DNA from: Methylococcaceae bacterium
GTDB taxonomy: Bacteria > Pseudomonadota > Gammaproteobacteria > Methylococcales > Methylomonadaceae
DNA: 62,666 bases
Assembly (NCBI GenBank): GCA_013140705.1
Contig: JABFSH010000004.1
Coordinates: forward strand, 1-62,666
Reading direction: 5' to 3'
The stretch's first letter is position 1, and every line of letters begins with the position of its first letter. Positions 53,893 to 62,666 of this stretch are shown piece after piece. The position numbers were made by a program, and so were the translations under genes. The notes under the pieces were generated by a model, which was not told where the DNA came from, ran no database searches, and saw nothing but the letters and a program-made list of their open reading frames with translations.

Positions 53893-55023
53893 TCACTCAA
53901 AATGCTGCGTTCCGGACCAAATGATCTGGTGAGGCAGCATATACGGCAAATTAAAGGCTTCCGCAACAGCCGGGTAGGTTAAATGACCTCGATAGGTGTT
54001 GAGACCACGTTGCAGCGGTGTGCCGTTCTGTAGGGCGGCTATCCCTTCATTCGCCAGTTTTTGAATATAGGCGCTGGTCTGATTGGTCAGTGCAAAGGTA
54101 CTGGTGCGAGGCACGGCGCCCGGCATGTTGGCGACGCAATAATGTAGCACGCCGTCGATTTCATAGGTTGGTTGACTGTGCGTGGTGGCCCTCGTCGTTT
54201 CTACGCAGCCCCCCTGATCAACCGCGACATCTACGATCACGGCGCCATTACGCATCTGGGGCAGCATCGAGCGAGTGATGATCCAGGGCGCACGTCCCCC
54301 CGGTATCAATATGGCACCTATAACTAAATCAGCCTGAAAGACGATTTCTTCAATACTGGCATCATCGCTCATGCGGGTATGTAAATGGCCACGGTAGAGA
54401 TCATCCAGATATTTAAGTCGCTCATGATTCACATCCAGCACGGTGACCTGAGCGCCCAAGCCCACGGCGACCCTCGCCGCATTACTGCCGACAATACCGC
54501 CTCCTATAATGGCGACATTTGCTGGCGCCACACCTGGAACACCGCCCATCAGTATGCCGCGTCCACCATGTGATTTCTGCAGATAAGTAGCGCCTACCTG
54601 GGTTGCCATACGGCCAGCGACTTCACTCATTGGAATTAGCAATGGCAGTTTACCATCATCGGTTTGTACGGTTTCATAGGCAATGCTGGTGGTGCCACTC
54701 GCCAATAATGCATCAGTTAGCGGCTTATTGGACGCCAGATGCAGATACGTAAATAACGTCAAATCCTGACGCAAATAGTGGTATTCCGAAACCACGGGTT
54801 CTTTTACTTTGATTACCAGTTGAGCCTTCCAAGCATCTTCCGCTTGAGGTACAAGATCAGCACCCGCAGCCTGGTATTCCTGATCCGTTAGTGAACTACC
54901 CTCACCGGCACCGCGCTCCACCAGCACTTGATGTCCACTGCGCACCAGCGTTCTGACTAAACCCGGTGTCATGCCAACTCGGCTCTCATTATCTTTAATT
55001 TCTTTAGGCAACCCGATTAACAT
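53893..55023 (-). CDS. ald: Alanine dehydrogenase
   Basis: A 376-residue NAD-dependent enzyme that interconverts alanine and pyruvate plus ammonia. Recognised segments are [48 protein letters not shown], the Rossmann [13 protein letters not shown], and [16 protein letters not shown] with the catalytic His/Asp region. Length is typical. A single gene, convergent with modC and divergent from nothing close. In methanotrophs such enzymes assimilate ammonia when it is plentiful. Confidence 0.93.
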   Translation of the reverse strand: MLIGLPKEIKDNESRVGMTPGLVRTLVRSGHQVLVERGAGEGSSLTDQEYQAAGADLVPQAEDAWKAQLVIKVKEPVVSEYHYLRQDLTLFTYLHLASNKPLTDALLASGTTSIAYETVQTDDGKLPLLIPMSEVAGRMATQVGATYLQKSHGGRGILMGGVPGVAPANVAIIGGGIVGSNAARVAVGLGAQVTVLDVNHERLKYLDDLYRGHLHTRMSDDASIEEIVFQADLVIGAILIPGGRAPWIITRSMLPQMRNGAVIVDVAVDQGGCVETTRATTHSQPTYEIDGVLHYCVANMPGAVPRTSTFALTNQTSAYIQKLANEGIAALQNGTPLQRGLNTYRGHLTYPAVAEAFNLPYMLPHQIIWSGTQHFE

Positions 55024-55255
55024 AGTGTTAAATCATCCTTTTGGTTATGAATGGAAGTAAAGCGAATGGAAAGGGAGATTCAAATCTCCCGGCTTTGATA
55101 ACTTTTGAGATGGGTGATGATAGCCAGGAAAAAGGCTGTTCAGCATCAACGCTTTACTCACGCCGTCTCGTGTTACATGATAATACTAGCCTTTGGGCCA
55201 TGGTCAACTCATTTTTTTCAACACCAAATCCAATGAGTTGTGCGGTATTTACCCC

Positions 55256-58039
55256 TTAGTCTTTTCTGAGCAATTTCTCTAATTCGTGGGCGGGTAGCGG
55301 TCGACTAAAGAAATAGCCCTGAATGACATTACATTTTTTGAGTTTGAGGAAATCCATCTGCGCCTGCGTCTCCACACCTTCTGCAATAACTTTAAGTTTG
55401 AAGTTATGGGCCATCGCAATGATGGTTAACACCAATGTCACATCACCCTGATCATCAGGAATATCTTTAATAAAGGCTTTATCAATTTTGAGATTATCGA
55501 AAGGAAAGCGTTTCAAATAGCTGAGACTGGAATAACCGGTGCCGAAATCATCCATTGAAATCTGTACACCAATAGCCTTAAGCTGCGTCAGCGTTTGAAC
55601 CATTTTTTCGGGCTCCCTCATGACTGCACCCTCGGTTAGCTCCAAGTCCAGGTAGCAGGCGTCCAAGCCGCTATCCTTCAAAACATCACAAATCATTTTG
55701 GTAAAATTGGAAACATGCAGTTGTTTGGGCGAAACATTGACTGCCACGGAAATATCAGGCAACCCAGCATCATGCCAGGCCTTTGCCTGTATACAGGCAG
55801 TACGCAATACCCATTCACCTATGGGCAGGATCAATCCGGTATCTTCAGCAAATGGAATGAACTGGTCAGGGGGAATCATGCCTTTTTCGGGATGATACCA
55901 GCGCAACAAGGCTTCTACACCGCTAATAGTGCCGGTATGCAAATCAAATTTAGGTTGATAGAACACTTTAAACTGTTCGTGCTTCAGTGCCTGACGCAAA
56001 TCCCCTTCCAGGGTCAAGCGTTGCATCAGTCGCAAATTCAGTTCTTCCGTATAAAAGCAAAATGTGTTGCGTCCTTTATCCTTGGCGTGATACATGGCGG
56101 TATCAGCGTGCTGCAGGAGTGTTTCCTTATCCAGTCCGTCGTGAGGATAAAAACTGATGCCGATACTGGCTGTTCCTTGAATTTTGTGGCCTTTAATTTG
56201 CAGAGGCTGTGATATTTCAGCAATCAATCGCTCCGCAATCAGAACCGCATCTTCCATCTTGGCAATCTGGGGTGTGACAAACACGAATTCATCACCACTA
56301 TAACGGGCTATGGTGTCCTCGGCTCTTGCACACTTCTGCAGGCGTTGAGCGATCACTTTCAGCAGCTCATCGCCAGCCGAATGGCCCAGCGTATCGTTAA
56401 TGACTTTAAAGTTGTCGAGATCAAGAAAAAAGATGCAGATTTCATTTTGATGCCGCTGTGCGCTTCTTATCGCTTGATCCAGGCGATCATTCAGAAGATT
56501 TCGGTTGGTCAATCCCGTCAATGAATCACAGGTAGCTTGATACTCCAGTTGCTCCTGATAGGTTTTGAATTCAGTAATATCATCAATAATCCCGACAAAA
56601 TGGGTCACTTCACCACTAGCATTTTTGACCGGAGCGATATTCAGTTCATTCCAGAATAGTGTCCCATCCTTACGATGATTTCGAAAAATGGCATGGCCTG
56701 ATTGCCGTTGACGAATGGCTACATTAAAAGCTTCCAAACCAGTTTGATCATGGCTTTCATCATTTAAAAACGAGAAATTGGAGTCCAATGTATCGGTCAG
56801 CTCATAACCGGTGATTTGTTTAAACGCTGGATTCGCATAAACAAGGGGATTACCGGGTTGTCTGGCATCCGTAATGATGATGCCATTGCGCGCCGCTTCA
56901 ATTGCTTGATTACGAAGCAGCAAGGTTTTTTCCAATTCGTCTTTGACGGCCTGAGACTGCAAAGTGACGAGACCAAAGGCCAAATCATTAACCAGTTCTT
57001 CCAGGAGATTGAACTCCTGGTCGGCAAACGCATCCTCTTCATCAGCACATATGCTTAATACCCCCAGAATACGGTCATGTGCTTTTATCAATAAACAAAT
57101 GACCGTTTGACATCCCATGCGTACAAGCGTATCTCGCCATAGAAAAAATCGATGATCATCCTTTATACTGCGACAAATCACTGAAGCTTCCTGCTCCAGT
57201 ACACACTTTGCCGGGCTGATATTCGGATCAAACCCCAGATGACTGATTTTATTGTTTTTAACCTGCAGCTGGTAGCTGGCCCTGGCTTTTAACAGGTGTT
57301 GCGGTTCTGCATCCGCTTCGACAATATCTATCCAGCTGGCAAGATAATGCCCAGACGTAACAATACTGCTGCAAAAGTCATAAATAAAGTCTTCTTCATT
57401 AGTGGCATGAATCAAGGTTTGGTTGCAGCGACACAATACCGCATAAGCGTAATTCAGTCGACGCAATTGCTCTTCTTGATGCTTTAACGAGGTATTGGTC
57501 TGATCCAGTTGTTGAAGTGTATTGCTCAGCTCGGCTGTTCGCTGTTCAACTCTTTCTTCAAGATGCTCATTGAGAATTTTCAGTTCGTCGTTTTGTACTC
57601 TGACAATGGTCGACAAGCGCACCTGCTCTTCCCTAAGATATTTTTGTTCCAGCGCATTGCGAACCAGTAGCTTGAGTTCTTCATCATTCCATGGCTTGTT
57701 GCAATGGCTATAGATGCGTCCTTTGTTTACGGCGTCAATGGTAGACTGCAAATCGGAATATCCCGTCAATAATATTCGAACTGTTTCAGGCCACAATGCA
57801 TAGACTTGCGTAAAGAACTCAGCGCCACTCATAGCAGGCATACGCATATCCGAAATGATTAAATCAACTTTTAACTGCTTTAATATCTCCAAACCCTCAG
57901 CACCACAGGCTGCCAGAAAGATTCGATATTTCTCATTATGAAACAACCGTCGTAGTGACTTGAGTACATTGGGATCATCATCAACAAATAGTAACGCTGG
58001 CTGTACTTGATTATTATCGACTGATGGAATGGCATTCAC
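55256..58039 (-). CDS. Response regulator with GAF-PAS-GGDEF-EAL output
   Basis: A 927-residue protein. The receiver domain (~14-130) has the phosphate-accepting D64 (IISDMRMP). A coiled coil (~130-190), a GAF domain (~205-365), one PAS domain (~375-490), GGDEF (~500-660) and EAL (~675-920) follow. The cyclase motif is SGDEF, not GGDEF, which usually weakens or abolishes activity, while EAL (VEALLRWYHPEKGM, DDFGTGYSSLSYL) looks active. Net role probably phosphodiesterase controlled by phosphorylation. It overlaps the histidine-kinase gene by 4 nt, so that kinase is the likely partner. Last gene of a four-gene operon. Confidence 0.85.
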   Translation of the reverse strand: MNAIPSVDNNQVQPALLFVDDDPNVLKSLRRLFHNEKYRIFLAACGAEGLEILKQLKVDLIISDMRMPAMSGAEFFTQVYALWPETVRILLTGYSDLQSTIDAVNKGRIYSHCNKPWNDEELKLLVRNALEQKYLREEQVRLSTIVRVQNDELKILNEHLEERVEQRTAELSNTLQQLDQTNTSLKHQEEQLRRLNYAYAVLCRCNQTLIHATNEEDFIYDFCSSIVTSGHYLASWIDIVEADAEPQHLLKARASYQLQVKNNKISHLGFDPNISPAKCVLEQEASVICRSIKDDHRFFLWRDTLVRMGCQTVICLLIKAHDRILGVLSICADEEDAFADQEFNLLEELVNDLAFGLVTLQSQAVKDELEKTLLLRNQAIEAARNGIIITDARQPGNPLVYANPAFKQITGYELTDTLDSNFSFLNDESHDQTGLEAFNVAIRQRQSGHAIFRNHRKDGTLFWNELNIAPVKNASGEVTHFVGIIDDITEFKTYQEQLEYQATCDSLTGLTNRNLLNDRLDQAIRSAQRHQNEICIFFLDLDNFKVINDTLGHSAGDELLKVIAQRLQKCARAEDTIARYSGDEFVFVTPQIAKMEDAVLIAERLIAEISQPLQIKGHKIQGTASIGISFYPHDGLDKETLLQHADTAMYHAKDKGRNTFCFYTEELNLRLMQRLTLEGDLRQALKHEQFKVFYQPKFDLHTGTISGVEALLRWYHPEKGMIPPDQFIPFAEDTGLILPIGEWVLRTACIQAKAWHDAGLPDISVAVNVSPKQLHVSNFTKMICDVLKDSGLDACYLDLELTEGAVMREPEKMVQTLTQLKAIGVQISMDDFGTGYSSLSYLKRFPFDNLKIDKAFIKDIPDDQGDVTLVLTIIAMAHNFKLKVIAEGVETQAQMDFLKLKKCNVIQGYFFSRPLPAHELEKLLRKD

Positions 58040-59892
58040 GGGGTATTGGGTTCCGCTTTTTTAGGCAAGAGAATACGGAAAGTAGTACCTTCACCGACAC
58101 GACTATCCAAACGAATTTCCCCGTTGTGTTTTTTAACAATGCTATATGAAACAGAAAGACCCAGCCCGGTGCCTTTTCCTACCGGCTTGGTCGTGAAAAA
58201 AGGATCGAAGATTTTATTAATGTGCTCGGGTGCAATGCCTTTCCCGGTATCACTGACTTCCACCCAAATATGGTCAGGTTCGGAGCCTGTGCGAATTGTA
58301 ATTGTACCTTCGTTTTCGATAGCGTGAGCCGCATTGACCAACAGGTTCATAAAAACCTGATTCAATTGATGCGGCAGGCACCATGCATCAGGAATATCGC
58401 CATACTCCTTGATTACTTTAGCCTTATATTTAATTTCGTTATTAACAATATTCAGTGTACTTTCCAGACAGTTGTGCAAATTGGCCCATTGCCATTCGTC
58501 ACTGCCACCAGCATGCGAAAAATCTTTGAGATCCTGTACAATTTTTTTAACTCTACAAGCACCTTCATGTGATTCATCGAGTAAATCAAGCACATCCGTT
58601 TTCAGAAACTCCAAATCGATTTTATTTTTGAATTCTTGAATCGTGCATTGTTGTTCTGCATCAGCCCATACAGACTCCGTGTTTTCGTATAACGCAACCA
58701 GGTCCAATAAATCTTTCACATAATTCTTTAATGACGTCAAATTGGAATTCATATAGCCTATCGGATTATTAATTTCGTGTGCGACGCCTGCCGCGAGCTG
58801 ACCCACTGAAGCCAGCTTCTCTGATTGAACCAATTGACTTTGAACTTCCTGAATCTTATCTAACGCTGTTTGCAATTCTTCATTGCGTTGCTTGAGCAAG
58901 TCTTCGGCAATTTTATGTTGCGTAATATCTACGGTAATGCCGTCTATACGTGTAGGCGTTCCGAGATCGTCATTAACGATACGCATGTGGTGAAATAACC
59001 AACGCAATTCACCGTCTGGACGAAGAATTCTATAAGTTAATTTCTGTACATCAGTGCTCCTTAAATTATCCAAGGAGGCTTCCATCCATTTCCGGTCACG
59101 GGGATAAATAATGTCGAACCATAAATGAGGATCATTAAAAAAATCGGCTACTGGTCTACCTGAAATTTCTTCGACTGCCTGATTAAGATAGAGCATTTCA
59201 AGCGTTTTTGGCGTCATCGACCAAACAACGCTATCTAATGAATCGAGTATTTCCGTCAATCGCTTTTCCGATTGCTGCAGCCGATTGTGCGTTTCTTGTA
59301 ATTGCTTATTCGAATTGATATAGCGGTCATTGATTGCGGCAAGCTCTTCGATACGCTTCTGTTGTGTACCATGCAGCCAAGAGTTTTCAATCACCAGTGT
59401 GGTCAGATTAACTAAAATATGATTACGTTCTAAATCAGCTTCCGTGTATGTCACACCCTCATCAAAACTATTGGCGCATAACACACCAATCAACCGATTA
59501 CCGATTGCTAATGGCCAGCAAAGCGCTGTTGATGGAATTTGGGAATCTGGCTTGATGACAGGTTCACGCAAACGCGCATCATGGTTAGCATTACCTTTTA
59601 AAAACAGCGCTTGTTTATTTTCCATGACCCAACCAATAACCCCGACTCCCACGGGTATTACTCGACCAACATAGTTTTCCGACAGGCCGGTACCGGCAAC
59701 AATTCTCAAACAATTATTGTTGTCACCCTGGCATAGCGACAGAGAACCACTCGTGGCCTTTAACTCTTTTAGAACATGGCACAGAAGAATCTGTTCAAAC
59801 GATTCGTTTGCGTTGACTGGCACCAAATCGGGTTGGCCCAGTTGATAAAAATCATAAATCCAGTATGAATTCTGCAAATTTTTAAGCGGCAT
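58036..59892 (-). CDS. GAF-PAS sensor histidine kinase
   Basis: A 618-residue soluble kinase. It has a GAF domain (~25-175), a PAS domain (~205-330), a coiled-coil link, the HisKA dimerisation domain with H372 (AAGVAHEINNP), and HATPase_c with N-box NLLVNAAHAI, G1 DTGKGIAPEH, F-box FDPFFTTK and G2 GTGLGLS. No membrane helix, so it senses a cytoplasmic signal. It is embedded between HDOD and REC-GGDEF-EAL genes, and probably phosphorylates one or both response regulators of the operon. Confidence 0.88.
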   Translation of the reverse strand: MPLKNLQNSYWIYDFYQLGQPDLVPVNANESFEQILLCHVLKELKATSGSLSLCQGDNNNCLRIVAGTGLSENYVGRVIPVGVGVIGWVMENKQALFLKGNANHDARLREPVIKPDSQIPSTALCWPLAIGNRLIGVLCANSFDEGVTYTEADLERNHILVNLTTLVIENSWLHGTQQKRIEELAAINDRYINSNKQLQETHNRLQQSEKRLTEILDSLDSVVWSMTPKTLEMLYLNQAVEEISGRPVADFFNDPHLWFDIIYPRDRKWMEASLDNLRSTDVQKLTYRILRPDGELRWLFHHMRIVNDDLGTPTRIDGITVDITQHKIAEDLLKQRNEELQTALDKIQEVQSQLVQSEKLASVGQLAAGVAHEINNPIGYMNSNLTSLKNYVKDLLDLVALYENTESVWADAEQQCTIQEFKNKIDLEFLKTDVLDLLDESHEGACRVKKIVQDLKDFSHAGGSDEWQWANLHNCLESTLNIVNNEIKYKAKVIKEYGDIPDAWCLPHQLNQVFMNLLVNAAHAIENEGTITIRTGSEPDHIWVEVSDTGKGIAPEHINKIFDPFFTTKPVGKGTGLGLSVSYSIVKKHNGEIRLDSRVGEGTTFRILLPKKAEPNTP

Positions 59893-59904
59893 AGTATTCC
59901 CTTG

Positions 59905-60759
59905 TTAAACTGCTGCGACAACTTGATCGGCAAACTGCTTTGCAGCGTCCACAAATAGTGCCGCCTTATCTAATGGAATATGATGAATATCCAGCGTTAG
60001 GCGAATGGCTTCCTCCCTGGCCAAAGAAGATTCATTCTGCTGCTTCGATTCGATAGCCAATAAATTGGCAACATAAACCAATGAAGCGAGTGATTTGGTA
60101 TCATTGGGTTCGGGAGGCGTTTCGTGCAGCTCGATACTTTCCTGGATAGCAATCGGTAAATTCCAGTACTGTGCCGCTTTGCCACCTATCTCCATATGAT
60201 CAAAACTCAATACCTGCCGTTCTGCCAACATTAAAGGCTGATCCGATTGTGCCGCAATTTTACTGAACTCACCAGGGTAAAGAAAAACAATAATCAGTCG
60301 ACCAATGTCGTGCAATAAACCTGCCGTAAACGCACTGTCTCGATCGATTCCCGTAGCGTTGGCGAGTTGGCGCGTGCAATCTGCCACTACCATGGAATGA
60401 TGCCAGAACGTTGTATAGTCGAAGTCCTTGTGCGGTACGGGCAACATGGATGGAAAACAAATACCCAACAACATATGCCTGACACGGTTTATCCCCAACA
60501 AATGTATCGCTTCCCGCAAAGTACCAATCTCTCTCGACATACCATAGAATGGAGAATTGGCAATGCGTAACAATCGTGCTACCAACGGCGGATCCTGACC
60601 AATTTTGTCTGCCAGAATACCTATATCTTGGCTATCATTGATTTCACGCAATGCTTCCATGAGCAATGCGGGTAATGATGGCAACTCTGCCAGACGAACA
60701 AATTTATTTTTCGAAATGGTTTCAGTGATATCTTTGTTGCTATGCGTTACAGTTTCCAT
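59905..60759 (-). CDS. HDOD-domain signalling protein
   Basis: A 284-residue protein dominated by an HDOD domain (~20-215): LPSLPALLMEALREIND, DPPLVARLLRIANSPFYG, LREAIHLLGINRVRHML, FTAGLLHDIGRLI and DHMEIGGKAAQYWNLP. HDOD proteins are degenerate HD phosphohydrolases that often act as scaffolds in c-di-GMP or stress signalling. Here an HDIG-like sequence (LLHDIG) remains, so some metal binding may be kept. One base separates it from the response-regulator gene upstream. Confidence 0.88.
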   Translation of the reverse strand: METVTHSNKDITETISKNKFVRLAELPSLPALLMEALREINDSQDIGILADKIGQDPPLVARLLRIANSPFYGMSREIGTLREAIHLLGINRVRHMLLGICFPSMLPVPHKDFDYTTFWHHSMVVADCTRQLANATGIDRDSAFTAGLLHDIGRLIIVFLYPGEFSKIAAQSDQPLMLAERQVLSFDHMEIGGKAAQYWNLPIAIQESIELHETPPEPNDTKSLASLVYVANLLAIESKQQNESSLAREEAIRLTLDIHHIPLDKAALFVDAAKQFADQVVAAV

Positions 60760-60760
60760 A

Positions 60761-61609
60761 TTAAGCCTCCTTGACAGGAATAATTACAACAATCTTGCCT
60801 TTGGACCGACTGGCTTCTCCCATCGGACTGATCCAGACCCGAATAAACATATCATCGGTAAATCGCACTAAGTAGCCATCAAACTCCAACTTGTCGGCTG
60901 GAATATTTTTTTGCAACATCTGTAAAAGAATATCGGGCAAATAATCACTTGCCATCGTTCCCAGCAAACAGCCCCCCGTCTTGCCTAAAACAAGCACATC
61001 AGCTTGTTTATTGGATGCTGCGATCATCTCCTGTTCATCGATGCCTAAAATTGCGATGGGTAGACTCTCAAGAATTTCTTGGGAAATTTCCAATAAGTTA
61101 ATGTTATGAACAATCTCTCGTGTCTTATCAGCAACTTGTTGTTCCAGATTCAGATTTAGCCTGGACAATTTATCATTGGCACTTTGCAGTTCTTTGGTAA
61201 GCCGAAAGTTGTCCTGTTCCATTTCATAACGCTGAAACGCCTCTCTTGTATTTTCTCTGAGCTGATCGTCATCCCAAGGCTTTGTCAGAAACTTATAGAT
61301 GGCGCCTTCATTGATGGCGCTGGTGACCGATTCAAGTTCGGTATACCCGGAAAGCACCATGCGGAATGTTTTGGGATATAACGCCTTAACCTTGCGTAGA
61401 AACTCCACTCCGGTCATGTGCGGCATACGTTGATCAGAGATGATCACCCCTACCTCATGAACGGCTAACAAATTGAGCCCTTCCTCCCCGCTATTCGCGG
61501 TTAAGATGTTATAGCCGTCGCGGCGCAACGTTCGTTTAAGTGCGCTGGTAATATTGGGTTCATCGTCAACCAACAAAATGGTTCTTGATGTTTGGATTTT
61601 ATCAGCCAT
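60761..61609 (-). CDS. Response regulator with coiled-coil/PAS-like output
   Basis: A 282-residue protein, first in the operon. The receiver (~8-125) has acidic pocket VDDEP, D59 (IISDQRMPHMTG), Thr/Ser switch LSGYTE and K in TKPW. Then comes a coiled coil (~130-175), and ~180-280 resemble a PAS-like sensor (AILGIDEQEMIAASNKQADV, then a Gly-rich turn). No DNA-binding or enzymatic domain, so it probably passes phosphoryl groups or regulates the kinase and HDOD protein by binding. Confidence 0.82.
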   Translation of the reverse strand: MADKIQTSRTILLVDDEPNITSALKRTLRRDGYNILTANSGEEGLNLLAVHEVGVIISDQRMPHMTGVEFLRKVKALYPKTFRMVLSGYTELESVTSAINEGAIYKFLTKPWDDDQLRENTREAFQRYEMEQDNFRLTKELQSANDKLSRLNLNLEQQVADKTREIVHNINLLEISQEILESLPIAILGIDEQEMIAASNKQADVLVLGKTGGCLLGTMASDYLPDILLQMLQKNIPADKLEFDGYLVRFTDDMFIRVWISPMGEASRSKGKIVVIIPVKEA

Positions 61610-61654
61610 AATTTTTTCCCTGCATACGACTGACTTGCAATTGAATGATTGGGT

Positions 61655-61669
61655 ATATACGACGTATAT
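61655..61669. promoter_or_regulatory. Perfect 15-bp palindrome upstream of the signalling operon
   Basis: ATATACG-A-CGTATAT lies 46 bp before the operon's first ATG, a place fit for an operator. No regulator is identified. The remainder of 61610-62065 holds no gene I can support. Confidence 0.45.
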
Positions 61670-62065
61670 CTAGAAAACTTACAGTTCCGATCATCAAATT
61701 AGTGATTTGTTTAACCATTCCTGTTTGATTAGTGCTTAAAAGACCCGGAAGACTGGTTTTCGACTGGCAACGAAAATTGCTTTCAACTTAGCGTGTGAAT
61801 GACTCAGGGGTTGGAAGATTCCATTAGCTAGCAGATTGTTACGCTTAATAATAGACCAAGCGCTTACATTATCAAGAAACAACTCAAAGCCTTCTTGGAG
61901 TCCCTAGTCTGATATCTGGTGTCTTTGCATTAAAATCGCAAAAAAATTTGATCTGCCATTGAATTGGTTAAGCAGTTGTTCATGTTAGCTTGCCATAATA
62001 ATCACCAAAGATGATTACTCATTAAAAATCTTGATAAAACCAATCATTACTTTTGGAGAAAAACA

Positions 62066-62470
62066 ATGAAAAAAATACCTTTATTGATTCAGTTAGTGGC
62101 TGTTGCGATACTGTATTCCTCTGCATCTCAGGCTGATGGTGGGGAGCATCATCATGGACATCATGGCCATGGGTGGGGCCATCATCACAGACATCACGGC
62201 AGGGGGCCAGGCTACGGTTATTACCCTCCAGCCCAAGTGAACTATTACTATCCGCTTCCACAGGTCAATAATTACTATGCGCCGCCACCGCCGGTTGCAT
62301 ATTATCCACCACAACGGTATGGTTATGATCAACGTTCGCATCAAGGTCTTGCGGGTGGTGTTATAGGTAGTGTGTTTGGCTACGAATTAGGCGGGGGCGA
62401 CCCACTAGCCACTGGAATAGGCGCTGCAGCCGGTTCGTTTTTAGGTAATGGCGTTGGCAGTCGTTACTAA
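62066..62470 (+). CDS. Small secreted His/Tyr/Pro-rich protein
   Basis: A 134-residue exported protein. Signal peptide at ~1-22 (VAILYSSASQADG). Then a His-rich segment (HHHGHHGHGWGHHHRHHG), a Tyr/Pro-rich stretch (NYYYPLPQVNNYYAPPP), and a C-terminal glycine-zipper (GGVIGSVFGYELGGGD, then GIGAAAGSFLGNGVG), as in membrane-associating stress proteins. The His cluster would bind Ni, Cu or Zn. TTTGGAG precedes the ATG by 9 nt. A single gene; role unknown. Confidence 0.65.
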   Translation: MKKIPLLIQLVAVAILYSSASQADGGEHHHGHHGHGWGHHHRHHGRGPGYGYYPPAQVNYYYPLPQVNNYYAPPPPVAYYPPQRYGYDQRSHQGLAGGVIGSVFGYELGGGDPLATGIGAAAGSFLGNGVGSRY

Positions 62471-62582
62471 TTGAGTCTTGCACCATTGTGATTTCCGAAG
62501 TAATGACCAAGACTCCTGTATAGATAGTTACGGTCGTCTATTCCGGCAGATACCGTCTTGCCGGCCTAAAAGCAAGCGATAT

Positions 62583-62666
62583 TTAGATGGCATAGCTAGG
62601 GTCAAAAGGCTTGCCGGATTTGATTACGCCGAAGGCGATATGAATTAACTTACGCATAGCGGCACA
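62583..62666 (-). pseudogene. C-terminus of IS110-family transposase, cut by window end
   Basis: On the minus strand the last 27 codons before TAA read CAAMRKLIHIAFGVIKSGKP then FDPSYAI, the conserved tail of IS110/IS116/IS902 transposases. The rest of the gene lies beyond the window, so whether it is complete cannot be judged. The type is given as remnant only because it is partial here. Confidence 0.8.

Overview
The window looks like chromosome of a gammaproteobacterium, most likely a methanotroph-type Methylococcales member. That placement is inferred from the gene mix (fatty acid cis/trans isomerase, ornithine-lipid genes, EutBC without a microcompartment, many PAS/GGDEF/EAL proteins, molybdate operon) and from small mobile repeats; no rRNA, tRNA or methane-oxidation gene is present to prove it. 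No CRISPR array or complete insertion sequence was seen. Two transposase remnants (IS66-like and IS110-like) and several families of short inverted-repeat elements are present.

Layout: 1-6.3 kb carries lipoproteins and a haem-containing fatty acid cis/trans isomerase. 6.4-10.8 kb is one giant 7xPAS-GGDEF-EAL-CZB c-di-GMP protein. 11.4-13.6 kb is eutBC. 14.0-21.6 kb holds a PlcP/LpxH-type phosphoesterase, olsBA for ornithine lipid, an M14-type hydrolase, an alpha/beta hydrolase, a PQQ-like propeller protein and an unlisted 47-residue membrane peptide. 22-26.5 kb has a beta-glucuronidase and an atypical pyruvate kinase. 27-34.2 kb has two related CxxC mini-proteins, an endonuclease/exonuclease/phosphatase protein, a GT4 glycosyltransferase, an LplT-like transporter and an EAL-CBS-GGDEF protein. 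34.6-45 kb is a phosphate-scavenging block: ceruloplasmin-like multicopper oxidase, glycerophosphodiester phosphodiesterase, 5'-nucleotidase, PhoD phosphatase broken by one in-frame TGA, and a choice-of-anchor I protein. 45.9-53.9 kb is a molybdenum locus: modE, mop, a ModC-like ATPase, and a porin-modABC operon. 53.9-62.7 kb has alanine dehydrogenase, a four-gene REC/HDOD/histidine-kinase/REC-GGDEF-EAL signalling operon, a small His-rich secreted protein and the end of an IS110-type transposase.

The main discovery is regulatory. Eight promoters scattered between 15.8 and 45.2 kb share one architecture: two to six 7-bp units resembling the PhoB half-site CTGTCAT, repeated every 11 bp, then (in seven of eight, clearly) exactly 10 bp to a -10-like hexamer. 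They precede olsBA, the PQQ-like protein, the 47-residue peptide, the endonuclease/phosphatase-fold protein, the glycerophosphodiesterase, the 5'-nucleotidase, PhoD and the choice-of-anchor I protein. With the PlcP-like enzyme, ornithine-lipid synthesis, a glycosyltransferase and a lysophospholipid transporter nearby, the region reads as a phosphate-starvation island that both scavenges organic phosphate and replaces phospholipids with phosphorus-free lipids. A second regulon is visible too: two nearly identical 24-bp ModE-type palindromes overlap the promoters of mop and of the porin-modABC operon.
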